Positions 62,709-64,000 of a stretch of 64,000 bases of DNA are shown here, piece by piece (within the stretch, counting starts at the first letter, position 1; every line of letters begins with the position of its first letter). The notes below the pieces were generated by a model. It was not told the DNA's origin, did no database searches, and saw only the letters and a program-made list of their open reading frames with translations. Source of the stretch: Bradyrhizobium sp. (GTDB lineage Bacteria > Pseudomonadota > Alphaproteobacteria > Rhizobiales > Xanthobacteraceae); NCBI RefSeq assembly GCF_004799445.1, contig NZ_SSNA01000055.1:1-64000 (forward strand). The letters are read 5' to 3'. The translations under genes were made by a program, and so were the position numbers.

Positions 62709-63206
62709 TCAATTCTGGTTTTGCGCGGCTTGATCTGCGCGCTGGCGCTGGATGCGGCGGATGGTCTGGTCGAGTGCGGACAAAAACGCCGAGCGGTCGC
62801 GCGATGCGAACGATCTGGGACCGCCGGTCACTTCGCCGGCTGAGCGCAGATCGGTCATCAGATTGCGAACCGCGAGCGTCATCCCGATCGACTGTTCGGT
62901 AAACGGCTTGCCGTTCGGCGCGATCACCTCGGCGCCGGCCTTCACGCAGCGGCTCGCCAATGGAATGTCGGAGGTGACGATGATATCGCCTTTGCCCGCG
63001 CGTTCCGCGATCCAGTCGTCGGCGGCGTCCATGCCGGAACCGGCCGCGACGCGCTCGATCAGCGGATCCGGCGGCACCCGAATGAAATTACCCGCGACCA
63101 CGCTGACGGGAAGGCCGTGGCGGGCCGCGACCCGGTAGATTTCATCCTTCACCGGGCAGGCGTCGGCGTCGACATAGATGCGGGTGGTGTTCAAATTTGA
63201 CGTCAT
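62709..63206 (-). CDS. YaiI/YqxD (DUF188) family protein
   Basis: A 165-residue protein with [18 protein letters not shown] near the N-terminus and [22 protein letters not shown] in the middle, the two conserved acidic motifs of DUF188. The fold is related to PIN-like nucleases, and a role in nucleic acid processing has been suggested but not shown. The ATG at 63206 fits the family start; the frame remains open to 63395 but upstream sequence is not conserved-looking. Its stop lies 9 bases from the ABC-F start. Confidence 0.88.
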   Translation of the reverse strand: MTSNLNTTRIYVDADACPVKDEIYRVAARHGLPVSVVAGNFIRVPPDPLIERVAAGSGMDAADDWIAERAGKGDIIVTSDIPLASRCVKAGAEVIAPNGKPFTEQSIGMTLAVRNLMTDLRSAGEVTGGPRSFASRDRSAFLSALDQTIRRIQRQRADQAAQNQN

Positions 63207-63393
63207 CGGTTGAGGATTGGATGGGAAACGCGCGCGGCGCCTCCTGAAAGCGCAACGGCGCTCCTTAAGATGCGCGTGGTACCCCATCAGATAAGGAATT
63301 GCGAGGGAAACACGAGGGGCGAACACCCTTGCCACGGTATTTTCTTTGCGTACGATTATCCTAAGAAAGAACGCCACAATAAGGAAAACGGGC

Positions 63394-64000
63394 ATGCCAA
63401 GCCGGCTCGAGGCCTATCGCGTCCAGGCCTACAACACCGCAAAACTTTCCGAGAACAAGATGCATGACGATGCGGTGGCGAAACGGTTCGGTTTCAGCGG
63501 CGGCCTCGTCCCCGGCGTCGATGTCATGGCCTACATGATGCATTTGCCGGTCAGGAAATGGGGCCGCGCGTTTCTCGAGCATGGACTGATCGAAGCGCGC
63601 TTCGTCAAGCCGGTCTATGATGGCGAAATCGCCAATGTCACGGGCGAGGAGAGCGATGGCGTGGTTTCGATCGAGGTCGAGAGCCGCGGACAGCTCTGCG
63701 CCACCGGCACCGCCTCGCTTCCGGTATCCGCCCCGTCGCTCTCGATCGCGGATTTCCCGCCAACCGCGCCGGTGCCGGAACGCCGGCCGGTGAACGAAGC
63801 CTCCTATGAACTCGGCAAGTGGCTGGCGACGGTGCCGCGCACCTGGGCGGGCGAAGCCGCAACGGAATATCTGACGGATGTGCGCGAGCGCGATCCGATC
63901 TATGTTCGCGAGGGCCTCGGCCATCCAGGCCTGCTGCAGCGGGTGATGAACAAGGTGCTGGTCGACAACGCCATCCTTGGCCCGTGGATCCATGTCGGCA
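63394..64000 (+). CDS. Hot-dog-fold (MaoC-like) protein, 3' end outside the window
   Basis: An open frame of 202 residues that runs off the window end. It begins [20 protein letters not shown], and the stretch [20 protein letters not shown] resembles the His/Gly loop of MaoC-type hot-dog domains, with [15 protein letters not shown] as the next strand pair. A second hot-dog unit seems to begin after the Pro-rich linker near residue 125. It is probably an acyl-CoA hydratase or thioesterase relative; the missing C-terminus prevents a firm call. The ATG is preceded by AAGGAAAACGGGC. Confidence 0.75.
   Translation, partial: MPSRLEAYRVQAYNTAKLSENKMHDDAVAKRFGFSGGLVPGVDVMAYMMHLPVRKWGRAFLEHGLIEARFVKPVYDGEIANVTGEESDGVVSIEVESRGQLCATGTASLPVSAPSLSIADFPPTAPVPERRPVNEASYELGKWLATVPRTWAGEAATEYLTDVRERDPIYVREGLGHPGLLQRVMNKVLVDNAILGPWIHVG

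Overview
The window is 64 kb of GC-rich DNA with gene content typical of an alphaproteobacterium of the Bradyrhizobium/Nitrobacteraceae type. The evidence is two branched-chain-amino-acid-type (LIV) binding proteins, dense acyl-CoA metabolism, an invasion-associated locus B (IalB) protein, Irr-type iron-box-like sequences before exbB, and dispersed palindromic intergenic repeats of several families (CGTCATTGCGAG..., CGTCATTCCGGGG..., GTAGGGTGGGC...). Genus assignment is inference from these traits; no rRNA, tRNA, CRISPR array, insertion sequence or replication origin was seen.

Layout. 0.2-5.9 kb: a spermidine-synthase-like protein and a complete LIV-type ABC importer (binding protein, two permeases, two ATPases). 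6.0-11.5 kb: an IalB-like protein and an RND efflux pump (pump plus adaptor), divergent from a MarR regulator. 11.9-14.2 kb: exbB-exbD-tonB, the energy system for TonB-dependent uptake, behind a pair of Irr-box-like sequences. 14.3-17.3 kb: a second LIV-type binding protein, a small membrane-anchored unknown, a site-2-protease-like M50 protein and a GFA-family protein. 17.3-28.1 kb: a divergent sugar/sugar-acid catabolic locus. The minus arm has two SDR dehydrogenases and a XylD-type sugar-acid dehydratase; the plus arm has a CUT1 sugar ABC importer, a DenD-like dehydrogenase, a KDG-type kinase and a KDPG-type aldolase. Together they could import a sugar or sugar acid, oxidise and dehydrate it to a 2-keto-3-deoxy acid, phosphorylate it and cleave it.

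28.2-39.7 kb: acyl-CoA metabolism. It contains a thiolase, an AMP-forming acyl-CoA synthetase, a CaiB/BaiF CoA-transferase, an unusual acyl-CoA dehydrogenase, an NDP-forming acyl-CoA synthetase, a 33-residue membrane peptide, a CMD-family protein, a biotin carrier protein, an IclR regulator and a carboxyltransferase. 39.7-45.7 kb looks like an accessory island: a decayed LysR gene, a LuxR solo, a 1189-residue autotransporter and a small membrane protein. The last two are each preceded by one copy of a ~115 bp direct repeat.

45.8-64 kb: an MFS transporter, an enoyl-CoA hydratase, and a TetR-led valine-catabolic run (mmsA, isobutyryl-CoA dehydrogenase, 3-hydroxyisobutyryl-CoA hydrolase, mmsB, acyl-CoA synthetase). 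These are followed by an orphan ABC binding protein, a MaoC hydratase beside an MFE-2-like dehydrogenase, a flavoprotein, a fold-III PLP enzyme, an ABC-F ATPase, a YaiI-family protein, and a hot-dog-fold protein cut by the window end.
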